The position numbers were made by a program, and so were the translations under genes. The notes under the pieces were generated by a model. That model was not told the DNA's origin, made no database searches, and was given only the letters and a program-made list of their open reading frames with translations. A stretch of 64,000 nucleotides of DNA from Gibbula magus (Eukaryota; Mollusca; Gastropoda; Trochida; Trochidae), in the NCBI GenBank assembly GCA_936450465.1, contig OW388300.1, forward strand, positions 54,340,035 to 54,404,034, in the 5' to 3' direction. Shown here piece after piece: positions 12,051-23,288 of this stretch. How positions within the stretch are numbered: the first letter of the stretch is position 1; each line of letters opens with the position of its first letter.

Positions 12051-12540
12051 ATATCCCCGGCCAGACCCAAGAAATTGGAACAAGGGCAATAATTAGAGAA
12101 GAGATAAGAGTGCACTTCACATTGTCATTCCATCAAGGTATCGATACCCTCAAGCCACACAACTGATTTGATTTTAACCAGTTTCAATGAAAAGTAATAC
12201 CCTTTGAAGATACCTGAATCACACGATTCTAATTTTCAAACCCTCAAGCCACACAACAAATTTGGTTCTCCTATCTGAAACAGTTTCTGAGAAAAGCTGT
12301 CCCCTTTGAAATTACCTGGAACAGAGTCGAATTTTATTTATAAAAGGCAATAACTCTGGAAAAACAATTGCACGCTTCTCATTTTCAAACTCCATCAAGG
12401 TTTTTATGCCCTCAAGCATCACACCAAATTTGATTATCCTATCTTAAATAGTTTCTGAGAAAAGCTGTCCCCTTTAGAGATAGCATGAACCAAGTCCAAA
12501 AATACGGAACAAGGGCAATAACTCCGTAACAAATAATCTT
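12050..12540 (-). mobile_element. Inverted fragment of the 169-bp tandem element
   Basis: About three units containing GGAACAAGGGCAATAA and TTTCTGAGAAAAGCTGTCCCC, the reverse complement of the array at 25625-26700. More diverged, and both ends missing. Confidence 0.6.
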
Positions 12541-12599
12541 TATTTATTTATCTTTATTGGAAAAGAAGATGTGGTATCATAAACTCATGTAGCAAGTTT

Positions 12600-13137
12600 T
12601 AATAGTCTCATATTACTTCTAGGTCTTTTTGTTCCGGAGAAAAAGATGAAAACATGATTTTAGGTAATGGCCTGTGAGGCCCTTATTTGGGGCCACAGGG
12701 TCACCAAATCTACAATTTAGAATCTCCATTGGCTAAAGACTCTTTACACAACATGTGAGCCTTCTAGGTCTTTTTTTCTGGAGAAGAAGATGAAAATAGT
12801 CTTATCTTATCATTTCAATACCAGTCATATGCAGTTCATATATCTCATGTAAAATAAAAGAATTCTTAACTCCTCGTCAATTTATTCCTTTGTGGCTTGT
12901 CACAATATTCAGTTCATAGGCTTTTCAATAGTTCTCATTTCACATTGATTACATCAATTTGAGAAACATGTCTACAATGCAGATTGTAATCTTAAGTCGA
13001 CATATATTTCACATTCCTACTGAATAAGATTAACTGCAAAGTTACTTTTTTTTCTCAATTCTGCATTTCTCAAACCCAAGTTAGGACTCACATATCTAAA
13101 AGATGAGATGACTCTTCCTCAGGTATTTTATTAGGGA
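12600..13137 (+). mobile_element. Tandem-repeat element fragment
   Basis: Internal units (12612-12800) plus the same 215-bp unique segment found at 4410-4625, indicating a second copy of that composite element. Confidence 0.55.
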
Positions 13138-13415
13138 AAAATAGAGCCATGGGCTCTGTAGCTCATCAAGATTTCATTGATTATTATATAAGGTTGACTA
13201 TCTAAGTTATATCAAGTAATACATTGTTATCAAGAAAAAAATAGGTTTTTTAGACCATGACTCCTGTGACCCAACTTTGGAGTCACAGGGTCACCAATCC
13301 TACAATTACAATTTCACCTTTCTACAGCTTTACGTACTTAAGATAAAGATGAAAATATTTGAGTCATGACCCGTGACCTAGATTGGGGTCACAGGGTCAC
13401 AAAATCTACAATTTT

Positions 13416-15060
13416 GAATCCCCATTGGACAAGGAGTCTGCACACAACTTTTCAGCTCTCTAGACTTTTTGGAACTGGAGAAGAAGATAAAAATAGGTTT
13501 TTAAGGATGTGACCCCTGTGACCCCATTTGGGGTCATGGGGTCACAGAATCTACAAGTTAGTATCCCCATTGGCCAAGGAGTCTGCACACAACTTTTCAG
13601 CTCTCTAGACCTTTTGGAACTGGAAAAGAAGATGAAAATAGGTTTTTAAGGATGTGACCCCTGTGACCCCATTTGGGGTCGCGGGGTCACGAAATCTACA
13701 ATTTAGAATCCCCATTGGCCAAGGAGTCTGCACACAACTTTTCAGCTCTCTAAACCTTTTGGAACTGGAGAAGAAGATGAAAATAGGTTTTTAAGGATGT
13801 GACCCCAGTAACCCCATTTAGGGTCATGGGGTCACAAAATCTACAATTTAGAATCCCCATTGACCAAGGAGTCTGCACACAACTATTCAACTCTCTTGAC
13901 TTTTTGGAACTGGAGAAGAAGATGAAAAAAGGTTTTTAAGGATGTGACCCCTGTGACCCCATTTGGGGTCAAGGGGTCACGAAATCTACAATTTAGAATC
14001 CCCATTGGCCAAGGAGTCTGCACACACCTTTTCAGCTCTCTAGACCTTTTTGAACTGGAGAAGAAGATGAAAATAGGTTTTTAAGGATGTGACCCCTGTG
14101 ACCCCATTTGGGGTCACGGGGTCACGAAATCTACAATTTAGAATCCCCATTGGCCAAGGAGTCTGCACACAACTTTTCAGCTCTCTAAACCTTTTGGAAC
14201 TGGAGAAGAAGATGAAAATAGGTTTTTAAGGATGTGACCCCAGTGACCCCATTTAGGGTCATGGGGTCACAAAATCTACAATTTAGAATCCCGATTGACC
14301 AAGGAGTCTGCACACAACTATTCAACTCTCTTGACTTTTTGGAACTGGAGAAGAAGATGAAAAAAGGTTTTTAAGGATGTGACCCCTGTGACCCCATTTG
14401 GGGTCAAGGGGTCACGAAATCTACAATTTAGAATCCCCATTGGCCAAGGAGTCTGCACACACCTTTTCAGCTCTCTAGACCTTTTTGAACTGGAGAAGAA
14501 GATGAAAATAGGTTTTTAAGGATGTGACCCCTGTGACCCCATTTGGGGTCATGGGGTCACGAAATGTACAATTTAGTATCCCCATTGGCCAAGGAGTCTG
14601 TACACAACTTTTCAGCTCTCTTGACCTTTTGGAACTGGAGAAGAAGATGAAAATAGGTTTTTAAGGATGTGACCCCTGTGACCCCATTTGGGGTCATGGG
14701 GTCACGAAATCTACAATTTAGTATCCCCATTGGCCAAGGAGTCTGTACACAACTTTTCAGCTCTCTAGACCTTTTTGAACTGGAGAAGAAGATGAAAATA
14801 GGTTTTTAAGGATGTGACCCCGGTGACCCCATTTGGGGTCATGGGGTCACGAAATCTACAATTTAGAATCCCCATTGGCCAAGGAGTCTGTACACAACTT
14901 TTCAGCTCTCTTGACCTTTTGGAACTGGAGAAGAAGATGAAAATAGGTTTTTAAGGATGTGACCCCTGTGACCCCATTTGGGGTCATGGGGTCACGAAAT
15001 CTACAATTTAGAATCCCCATTGGCCAAGGAGTCTGCACATAAAATTTAAGCTCTGTGGAG
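13416..15060. repeat. 145-bp tandem array, 12 units
   Basis: The anchor GAATCCCCATTGG (or GTATCCCC) occurs at 13416, 13561, 13706, 13851, 13996, 14141, 14286, 14431, 14576, 14721, 14866 and 15011: every step is exactly 145. Units at 13706-14140 and 14141-14575 match each other better than their neighbours, giving a 435-bp higher-order repeat. Confidence 0.95.
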
Positions 15061-15099
15061 TCATTGGTTCTGGAGAAGAAGTCGAAAATGTGCAAAGTT

Positions 15100-15127
15100 T
15101 ACGGACGGACGGACGGACGGACGGACG
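15100..15127 (+). repeat. (GGAC)n microsatellite of element tail
   Basis: About seven GGAC units between the tandem array and the terminal hairpin. The same tract occurs near the same end of other elements (5262-5285, 15816-15843, 23625-23635, and as GTCC at 25676-25691). Confidence 0.85.
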
Positions 15128-15175
15128 CCATGCCATGCCATAAGCCCATCGGGCCTTTCAGGCCTGATGAGCTAA

Positions 15176-16205
15176 AAATTGAAGACTGATTGAAGTGCCA
15201 TAAAATATCAGTTCAAAATTCAATTTCAAAGGTTTATTTAGGCTGTGGCCCATATTTGGAGTCATAGGATCACCAAATTTACAAGTTAGAATCCCCAATG
15301 GCTAAAGAGTTTGCACACAATATTACAGTCTTCTAGGTCGTTTTGTTCTGGAGAAACAGATAAAAACATGATTTTAGGTAATGGCCTGTGAGGCCCTTAT
15401 TTGGGGCCACAGGGTCACCAAATCTACAATTTAGAATCTCCATTGGTTAAAGACTCTTTACACAACATGACAGCCTTCTAGGTCTTTTTGTTCCGGAGAA
15501 AAAGATGAAAACATGATTTTAGGTAATGGCCTGTGAGGCCCTTATTAGGGGCCACAGGGTCACCAAATCTACAATTTAGAATCTCTATTGGATAAAGACT
15601 CTTTACACAACATGACAGTCTTCTAGGTCTTTTCGTTCTGGAGAAGAAGATGAAAATAGGTTTTTAGGTTATGGCCTGTGAGGCCCTTATTTGGGGTCAC
15701 TGGATCACTAAATCTATAATTTAGAATCCCCATTGCCCAAGGAGTCTGTATACAAAATTTCAGCTACCTTGACCCAGTGGTTCTGGAGAAGAAGTCGAAA
15801 AAGCGAAAAGTTTACGGACGGACGGACGGACAGATGGACGGACGACATCCCATGCCATAAGCCCATCGGGCCTTTCAGGCCTGATGAGCTAAAAAGTGAT
15901 TAAAAGGTTTTAGGGAAACTGCCTGCCAAGCCCATATTTGAGGGAGGTCGGGATAAAATGTACAAAATAAGATCCCCTAGGTGCAAGGTACCTCCCACAA
16001 AATTTCAGCTTTGGGGCTTAAGTGGTTCTGGAGGAGAAATTGTGAAATGTTTACAGACGGAAGGGCAAACGGAACGACAAACCAACGCCAGAAGACTGCC
16101 CATGCAATATGCCCATCAGGCCTTTCAAGCATGATGAGCTAAAAAATGTGGAAAGTTTACGGATGGCACCCATGCCATAAGCCTATCAGGTCTTCACATC
16201 TGATG
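15176..16205 (+). mobile_element. Series of partial tandem-repeat elements
   Basis: Three 3' ends follow one another: 15870-15897 (GGCCTGATGAGCTAAAAA, preceded by GGAC repeats), 16120-16146 (CATGATGAGCTAAAAAA) and a decayed one at 16190-16212. The first has three to four internal units. This looks like repeated insertion at the end of earlier copies. Confidence 0.55.
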
Positions 16206-16382
16206 AACTAATAATTCGTGGAAGATATGCATAGAGTGTATTCACACCTGTTTCATAATGGTAGTATGATAATCTTGCTCCTTTATTTATTAGGTACCTG
16301 ATTCACATTTCAATGATGAGTACCCACACATTTCTCAAAATATTTCTCAAATGAAAACATCAAGGAGTAAACTGAACAGATT

Positions 16383-16388
16383 TTTATT
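16383..16388 (-). terminator. METTL6 polyadenylation signal
   Basis: AATAAA on the minus strand, 38 bases past the METTL6 stop codon. It suggests a very short 3' UTR. Confidence 0.6.
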
Positions 16389-16425
16389 CAGGAACACAAT
16401 CTATCATAGATTATCAAGATGCTGA

Positions 16426-19400
16426 CTAAAGACAATCTTTAGTCTCGCATTTACTGTCATGAAAGTTGTTCGTATCATAATTCTTGTTTTCAATTTGCTC
16501 AGTTTCATATCTTTTAGTTTCATAGTTTCCAGATTCACTTTCAGATCTTTCAGATTCAAAATTTTCATCTTTAAATATATCAGTTTCACATTTTGTTGAT
16601 TCACATTTTCCAGTTTCACAGTCCAGTGTGTCTGAGCTGGTATGAGGAGCGGAAGGTTTGAGGAACTTGCTCTGCACAAATATGCGCGGTACACAGATCC
16701 CTTCCTTTTTGTTCACAGTCTCTCTCTGCACATACTCGTTACTGCTCACAGTGTACCCTGCACACGTTATCAGCTCTTCCAGTTTTTCTGAAACAATTCA
16801 AACAAACAATCAGAACGCATGTGTGGAACAAGCTTGGCAAAATGAATCAGTTCTGAAATCTGATGAAAATGTTTCCATATTTCCATTAGTCTTTCTTTTT
16901 TTTTTCACACAGAAATAAAACTATTTTAAACAACTTTCAGCTCAATTGCTTTTGTAACAAAATAGTTCATGAAAAGAAGCAGCTTTTATTTTCGATTTAT
17001 CTGGTATTCCTCCAATTTTCTTCCTCTTTTTCTTTCTTTTTACTTTTCAACTATATGTACTGGAAGTGAAAAACAGAGTTTAATCGCAACTGTTTCTAAA
17101 TGAGATAATAAACACGAGCCAGCATCTGGATACTGTACTTTATTTATGGTAACCCATTCACCACTAAGAAACCAGAGCGCTAATACGTTTTCTGGCCTCT
17201 GTAGTGGCCTGTAGGAGTGAAAGGGGTACCCTACCTAGTGAGAAGTAGTATGCCCTTGTTCCATCCTGCCTCACGTAGAAGTTGTCCGACAGTTTGTGAC
17301 CCGGAGCAAATCTCAGCATGGCGAAGTCGTAGAGTCCATAGTCTCGGAGTAACAGACTTCCACCGGGCTTCAGAACCTGGAACATGGAAACACTGTTTGC
17401 TTATTGGTCCCATATGTGGACGTTACTAACTAATAACTTATAACTAAATTATTACCCTCCTCATATGTACATAGAACATTATACTTGTGCATTTCAATCG
17501 TTTGTATTGAACGAGAAGATGAAAGTGGAGGAACAACAAGTTCCAATAACGTGGTCCGCCGGTTATGCAGCCTTCAGTTGTGTAAGCCGATTGGTGCACC
17601 ATGTTCCCAATCAAGCATACCCTAAATTACTACCTGTGCTACGAAGATCACATGAGTTCTCCCTACCTTGTACACATTACACAGAGCCTGGTGCATCTTG
17701 TCGGGGTGTATCGCGGACAGCACGAAGATCATGGTGACTGCGTCCACACTCTCCGGTGGCACCGTGGTCATGAGGTCGGTGCATGTGATGTCACACTGGA
17801 ACACGGTGCAGCGGGAGGCGTCGAACTGGGGGCGGGACTGGACAGAAACAAATTTACTGCCAATAAAATTGATATGAACATCTTGTGTCTTAAATCTTGT
17901 GATACATTATCAAGCAAAGAGCTCCCATTTTGTACATGTTTTGGAATTGAGAATTTGAACCATGGTCCTTTCAGAGAAAGGCCTCTACCACAGGTCTCAA
18001 TTATCAAACCACTTCTAGTGCTCAAGATAGTAATAAGCCAATGTTATGTATCATACTTAAGACTAACTTAACACGAAGAGAACTTCCAAATATACACCCA
18101 TATTTCTAGATTCTAATGTAAAGAACTTATTAAGGCTGTACTCCTGCTACCGACAGGTCATCCATTACATTTGAACATATTGTTTTGAAGTGAGCAGAAT
18201 GAATCTAGATAAGAACAGGAATATTTTCTGGATAACAACTTCTTTAATGTGAAAATATACCACATACCGGTATATACTATCTAATATACTTCAAAGACCT
18301 GATTTTAGGTTAAATTTAAATATGCATTTTTAATGGATGTTGTTTATGTAAAACTAAATGCTTGTTGCAGTAATTTCCAAACGTTGATTTTATGAAAGTT
18401 TTATAATCCAATTCACACACCTTGACAAAGTCTACAGCTCTCTGGGAGAAATCACACGCATAGAAATACAGCGACTCGTCCTCCTCCAACAGAGGGAAGA
18501 GGAAGTTCCCAACTCCACATCCCACCTCCAGAACTGTCTTCTTTGTCACAGTCTGAAATAAATGAACTTATGTATCTTCATCTGTCACTTAAAGGGAGAA
18601 ATAATACAGAGAATGTCATGCAGCTAAATGAAAAAATACTGTTAATGTCCAATAACCAACTTCCTGTACAAGGCATAACTCACTCCAGTCTCATTCACTG
18701 GCTAATCTCAGCCTTGCTGCATTTCCTGAACTTTTCTGTGCTAGTGTATTAGCGCACACTAAGAAGTTTAGGCGCAGCGCTGCCACACTTGAGGTATATA
18801 ACTGATATCATCATCATCATCTTTATTCAAGTATACAGGCCCCTGGGCCCAAAATACAGGGAGGGATAAACACATTTCAAATCCAATAAAGAATGCAACA
18901 AGTTTACAAACTGACAAGAGGTAGATCCATGAGAAAATATAATCAATCATATAATGGTTCATTTAGCTTCTTACGTCTTTTGTTGTATGCATAAAAATCA
19001 AAACCATTTTAAAATTTTGTCAAAGATTGATCATTGGTAGTTAGGATATTTCTAAATACATGCATGTTTCCATTTACCATGTTCGGTGAAACATTTTTCT
19101 AAAATCTTTATAAAATGGAAATTTAATAAGAAAGTTAACTCATCTTCTATTCCATTTTTACAAACAGTGCAAAAGGTACATCCATTGTGTTGTTGGGGTC
19201 AAATATTCCAAATGTTATAAATGGTGTTACTTTATCAAGAAGTATCAACTGTTACCAAAAACTACCATTTTGATGATAGTCGACATAGTATATTGACGAT
19301 ATGAAGGTAAAAGTAGTGATTTCTGATCGAAAACCAGACAATGCATTGCAGTTGATGTGCAACAATGAGTCAAACGTAATTTTGTAATTTTATTTCACAG

Positions 19401-19937
19401 CCAAACTAACAAAGTTTGGTTGATAATGTTTCATAGGTCATATAACTACTGTGCATGTGAATGGGACATGCAGTTTCGGTTTCTGCACATGCATATCTAT
19501 GGAATAAATACAACATCCTTCACGAAATCACACAGTTTGTCATTCATGGACAAGTACCCCCTGCAACATGAATGTACCTTTAATATCCTATCAATTTTGT
19601 CATAGTGAGCACCTGAACAGGTTCGGGTCGTCACGGTGCAGCAACTCACCTGACCATCACTGACCAGGTCAGAAAACTCTCTCTTCGTCCAGTGGCGATC
19701 TTTGAAAAATTTTGTTGTATTTCTTTTATAGAACAGATCCCAGTTTTTCTGAGCTTCCTTTTCCAATTTACACTGTTTAAAGTCTGAAACAAGTTTGTTG
19801 TCTTTCACAAGCTTTTCTATCTCCTCAGAGGAGAGCGCCCTCGCCTGGTGTCCTACTGTAGGAGCTGTAGTCTGGGCGACGAACGTGTTGCTCTCGTCAG
19901 TCTTGGCGACAAACGTGTTGCTTTCATCAGCTGACAT
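16426..19937 (-). CDS. METTL6: METTL6, tRNA-Ser N3-methylcytidine-32 methyltransferase
   Basis: Class I SAM-dependent methyltransferase that makes m3C at position 32 of tRNA-Ser; the family works with seryl-tRNA synthetase. Five coding exons (minus strand): 19650-19937, 18421-18552, 17667-17837, 17235-17376 and 16426-16787. All have GT-AG borders and phases that agree (0, 0, 0, 1), giving 364 residues. Visible family marks: [20 protein letters not shown] and FYKRN, the FFKDRHW segment, the SAM-binding motif [41 protein letters not shown], the LRDYGLYD block and RETVNKKEG near the end. Human METTL6 is about 284 residues. The excess here is mainly a polar Cys/Glu-rich tail of some 70 residues with repeated CET/YET motifs. 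Introns carry a LINE fragment and MITEs. Confidence 0.93.
18668..18760. mobile_element. Degraded MITE family A copy
   Basis: AAGGCATAACTCACTCCAGTC with CACTGGCTAATCTCAGCCTTGC matches the left arm of family A; the right arm is lost. Lies in METTL6 intron 1. Confidence 0.5.
18795..19170 (-). mobile_element. 3' end of a LINE, fragment
   Basis: The minus strand shows a short reading frame with C-K-x-G-I-E-D-E, the Cys-containing motif near the C-terminus of many animal LINE reverse transcriptases. It is followed by a non-coding tail ending TTTATTC/ATC-rich (GAATAAAGATGATGATGATG on the minus strand). Reverse transcriptase core absent. Bounded on the right by a MITE. Confidence 0.5.
19171..19582. 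mobile_element. MITE family B, complete copy
   Basis: Ends AAAGGTACATCC and GAATGTACCTTT form an inverted pair. The internal segment CATAGGTCATATAACTAC recurs in a degraded copy at 27165-27375 and the left part at 4122-4206. Inserted in METTL6 intron 1. Confidence 0.65.
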
Positions 19938-20323
19938 CTTCCTGAAAACAGAGGAGACTGATTGCAGTTTCCAAAGTAACTTGTAATTTGATTATAATAT
20001 CCCAAAGCATATATATACTTTCTTTTTAATTGCTTAACCCTAAACATAAATGACATGGACTTATTTGAGAGAAATTCTATGTTGACGCTTATTGGGGGAT
20101 ACCATCTTCGGGCAATCAATAATAGTAACGCTTTATAAGGCCATACTCTTTGAGAATGTGTACCCCGAACATGGATGATAGTATTAACAAGATATCATAC
20201 GGAAAAACTTGGTAATCTTCGCTTCAATATAGAGGGGCAACCAATGCTATTCTGGTTCCCTGTGTAGCACTGATGAATGGCTTCACCTCTCATTGTTTTG
20301 TTTTTTTAAATGAATGTGAATGT

Positions 20324-20332
20324 CATAAAAAC
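20324..20332. repeat. Left target-site duplication
   Basis: CATAAAAAC, repeated at 21189-21197 on the other side of the element. Perfect 9-base match. Confidence 0.7.
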
Positions 20333-21188
20333 GGGAATGGGACAAAACGGCGATAAACCAAAACGTCGAAAGGCGAAAACGGCGAATATTTGGCGAAAAC
20401 GTCGATGAAATGCCTGGCGAAAACGTCGATGAATTTTATATAGAGAAATGAAGTATAAAAGTATTATTTAGTTTGTTTTTCTTTACGAAGAAGAAACCAT
20501 GATGGATAGCGATAGCCGCGTCCCAGACATCTCCGACATCGACATGTCTACGAGATCTCCCCCAGAAGACGATTTTCTTCAAGAGAGGTAATTTACTCAC
20601 TAAGTAAAAAAGTCATCCTGAAATAGCCCAAAATAATAATTTTGTTCTAAAATAGTCCATGGATATTAGAAATTAATTGCTGGCTGGGTATAGGGGGGTA
20701 ATATGTTGTAGCAAACTATTTTGAAAATAACAATTACATAAATTTTTTTAACTTTTAAGGTATTGAGACAAAAAATGTCATTAAAAATTAAATCTGACCC
20801 TATTATATTTTGTGGCAGAAGCTTCACGGAGGGACGACACCGACACGTCATCAACCTGAGCCCGGAAAGTTGACACAAGTCCAGGTCCGAGTGGAGGTAT
20901 ATTGTTGGTATATTATCAATTTATGCAGTTGATTAGCAATTAGCGGTAACGAGGCCTAATTAATTCAATCAATCAGTATCTGTGTATTCATGGTTGATTG
21001 CTTTTGTTACAGATTAAGAAGCAGGCGCTTCAAGACGTGTAAATAAAAAAATGTGTAAATAAAATCATGAATGACAACATTGTTTTATGTTATCTATTGA
21101 AAAATAGTGTAGACGTTTTTGCCAATTTTCGACGTTTTCGCCCGATTTTCCGTAGACGTTTTGGACTGTCGCCGTTTTAGCCAGCACC
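20333..21188. mobile_element. Non-autonomous DNA transposon with CpG motif clusters
   Basis: 856 bp between 9-bp direct repeats. Imperfect inverted ends share AAAACGGCGA. The left 100 bases hold five copies of AAAACG(G/T)CGA; the right 75 bases hold four in reverse (TAGACGTTTT, TCGACGTTTT, GTCGCCGTTTT type). Subterminal motif clusters and an 8-9-bp duplication fit MULE, hAT or P-like elements; I cannot decide which. The interior carries spliced-gene-like pieces. It lies in the proposed METTL6 5' UTR intron. Confidence 0.65.
20499..21050 (+). pseudogene. Exon-like remnants inside the transposon
   Basis: Three pieces look like exons: ATG at about 20499 to a GT donor at 20588; an acceptor near 20818 to a donor near 20897; and an acceptor near 21013 with stop and AATAAA at about 21041. 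Exon 1 encodes an acidic, Ser/Asp-rich start (MMDSDSRVPDISD). With the ATG frame, exon 2 meets a stop after about 17 codons; another frame of exon 2 runs openly into exon 3. This could be an internally deleted transposase gene or a captured host fragment. No domain recognised. Confidence 0.35.
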
Positions 21189-21671
21189 CATAAAAACATT
21201 ACCCTTGATTGTCATGATTGTGCAATAAGGATGTATTAGTAACAAATATATGTTTGTAGCCTAAATAGGAAATGTCCACTCAAATTTCATTTCGACAAAA
21301 AATACCCTAAAAGAACCCTCCTTATAAACCAGTGTCATTTTCATTGAAAAATATACATAGAAAGTGGTATCATTCCAATTCCAATTATTGAATTTATTCA
21401 AGGACTTATATTGTAGCCTAATGTATTGTCTTAAACCAAATTTTTTAATTATTTTGGCATTCAAATAACTTTTTTTTTTTATAAAACTCAGAGTGTCATT
21501 CTACCTAAAACCAGTGTAATTTTATTTCCAAACACTTGAGATTGAGAATTGAAGATTTAATTATTTACTCCAAAATATGTCATTCCGACTAAAACCAGTG
21601 TCATTCCATCTGTGTGATCCGAACACATCGACGTACGGTACTGTACACTAGGCCTACAGTAAAATACTCAC

Positions 21672-21780
21672 TCTAGATAAGTGGATCTCGTTCGTTTAGA
21701 TTCATCGCGTGTCTCCCATTCCACATGTCAACAAAGAGCAGATAACTCTAAAACTAGAACGTCGGAGTTACCGGTTTTAT
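21672..21780 (-). promoter_or_regulatory. Probable METTL6 5' UTR exon and promoter region
   Basis: The minus strand ends in TAGA followed by the donor GTGAGT (21671-21666). METTL6 exon 2 has an acceptor CAG just four bases upstream of its ATG (19941), so a non-coding first exon is required and this is the best candidate seen. The exon start is a guess. Confidence 0.4.
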
Positions 21781-21789
21781 CAAATTTCT

Positions 21790-22778
21790 CCTGATAGTTT
21801 TATCAATAGATGAAATGCTATCTAATTGAATTCTATCATTCGTCAAAAATAAATAAAATCATGAAGGGTAATATTCATTTCCATCATAATTTGTGTTTTT
21901 TTTGGTGTTTTTTTTTAAGGCAATGTAGATGTCCGTTTTAGAAAAGAGAGTGCCGAATTTTGTATCGACTGAAGATAACCTAAAATCCTATATATTAACC
22001 GCTTGCGCCATATGAAGATAATCGAATTAAGCAGGTAAGAATAAAATTGTAAATACAAAGCTCTACTGACAGACGGATTAACATAATGTTTCAAGTACTC
22101 TATTCTTCAGCAAACGTAGTCTGGATCGTAAAATCTCGTGAAACGTCTAATGTGGTCATGTGTTTGTTGCGCTTGCGCTTTACTACTTAAATTCCCTACA
22201 TGTAAATTGGACGGAACCAAGTCCATAAGTCACCGGCAATCGACATTGTAGACTATCAGGTTATAATAAATAATCTCTTTTGACAATCCTCAGTATTTAT
22301 TTGAACAAACCCAATATGTTGTTAACTGAACAATTGCCGATGTCATTTACAAAGGGAGAAATGTTTACTGAGGTCATCTCCATGGTGTAATCGAAAAGAA
22401 GAAATCAATTATTTTACTAAATCGAAATAAAATCCTATTTTTGCTGAATAGTAATTGAATAGTGTTTTACTCCAGATATCATAAGAAAGTAACAGATATC
22501 AACATTTCTATCATCAAATAAACTAGTACCAGTAAATTTTTATTATCCCCCAACTCATAAAAACTCAATCTTACCTGTTATATTTCCAATAATTTTCATC
22601 AATTTTAAATGCATAAACCAGAATATTGAATTTTAAACAATAGTATCCCAATCCACTTTTCATTCAACATGCCTCCCCATGTCATTTTGTAAAAATATTA
22701 CTGACAGCACATATGCAATTCCAGCTTCAAATATGATCAATGACAATAGAGAATGGCAGCGTAACCCTATTTATTACT
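21790..22778. other. Intergenic, METTL6 / MFS transporter
   Basis: AT-rich with no gene called. It probably contains the promoters of both divergent genes; the transporter's 5' UTR exon could not be identified. Confidence 0.4.
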
Positions 22779-22791
22779 TCATAAGAAAGAG
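22779..22791. repeat. SINE target-site duplication, left
   Basis: TCATAAGAAAGAG, repeated exactly at 23091-23103. Confidence 0.85.
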
Positions 22792-23090
22792 GTGGGTGAG
22801 GTGAGGTGAGTAGGGATTTAACGCCACTTTCAAGAGTATTTCAGTATGGCAGGGAGAAAGCCCGAAACGCCATGTGGTTATGCATTGCGGTGAAACCTGT
22901 GAGCATCGGCTGGAACTAGCGAACCATGGGTGGTACTACGCTGAAATTCAGTGTAGCATTGCACCCAAACCTTACTGCGTGTATAACAGTTCTCTACTGC
23001 AGACAAAGTTGCAGTGCCCCTGGTGGGATTCGAACTCCGGACCTCTTGATCCGAAGCCGAACTCGCTAACCACTGCGCTATCCCGCCCCC
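22792..23090 (-). mobile_element. tRNA-derived SINE
   Basis: On the minus strand the head (23090 to about 23020) is tRNA-like, with A box TAGCGCAGTGG and B box GTTCGAATCC, the two internal RNA polymerase III promoter elements. A roughly 200-bp body follows, with the 3' segment GTGGCGTTAAATCCC and a short CTCACC tail. The 13-bp flanking duplication shows it was inserted by target-primed retrotransposition. Confidence 0.88.
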
Positions 23091-23288
23091 TCATAAGAAA
23101 GAGAAAGCAGATGGTAGACTCAATGATTGTAACTATCACTATCGCAATTTGAAATAAACAGTCCACTCTATTTTTAGACTGGGAGAACTCATGGATGATA
23201 ATGATGTCTAAGGTTATGACTGGCCATTTATTTTTGAAGAAATAATAATAATAATTTCATACAAAAGTCATCACAAGATGACATAGGC

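Larger units (their letters stand above)
13138..15175 (+). mobile_element. Complete tandem-repeat element with 145-bp array
   Basis: Best copy of the family. The 5' end is at 13138-13170 (ATAGAGCCATGGGCTCTG then TAGCTCATCA). Diverged units lead into a regular 145-bp array. The tail has GGAGAAGAAGTCGAAAATG, a (GGAC)n tract at 15100-15127, the GGGCCTTTCAGGCC hairpin and the end CTGATGAGCTAAAAA near 15160-15175. Both termini carry the inverse pair AGCTCATCAGG / CCTGATGAGCT. No protein is encoded, so any movement must depend on another element's enzymes. Confidence 0.65.

Noticed and set aside
13416..15060. CRISPR or gene array in the 145-bp repeats
   Set aside because: Whole units are repeated without spacers, and the short ORF at 14856-15095 is only repeat sequence.
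23020..23090. Functional tRNA gene
   Set aside because: Good A and B boxes, but the sequence runs into a SINE body and the whole is bounded by a 13-bp target duplication.
22874..23152. 92-codon ORF
   Set aside because: It lies wholly over the SINE and is antisense to its tRNA-like head.
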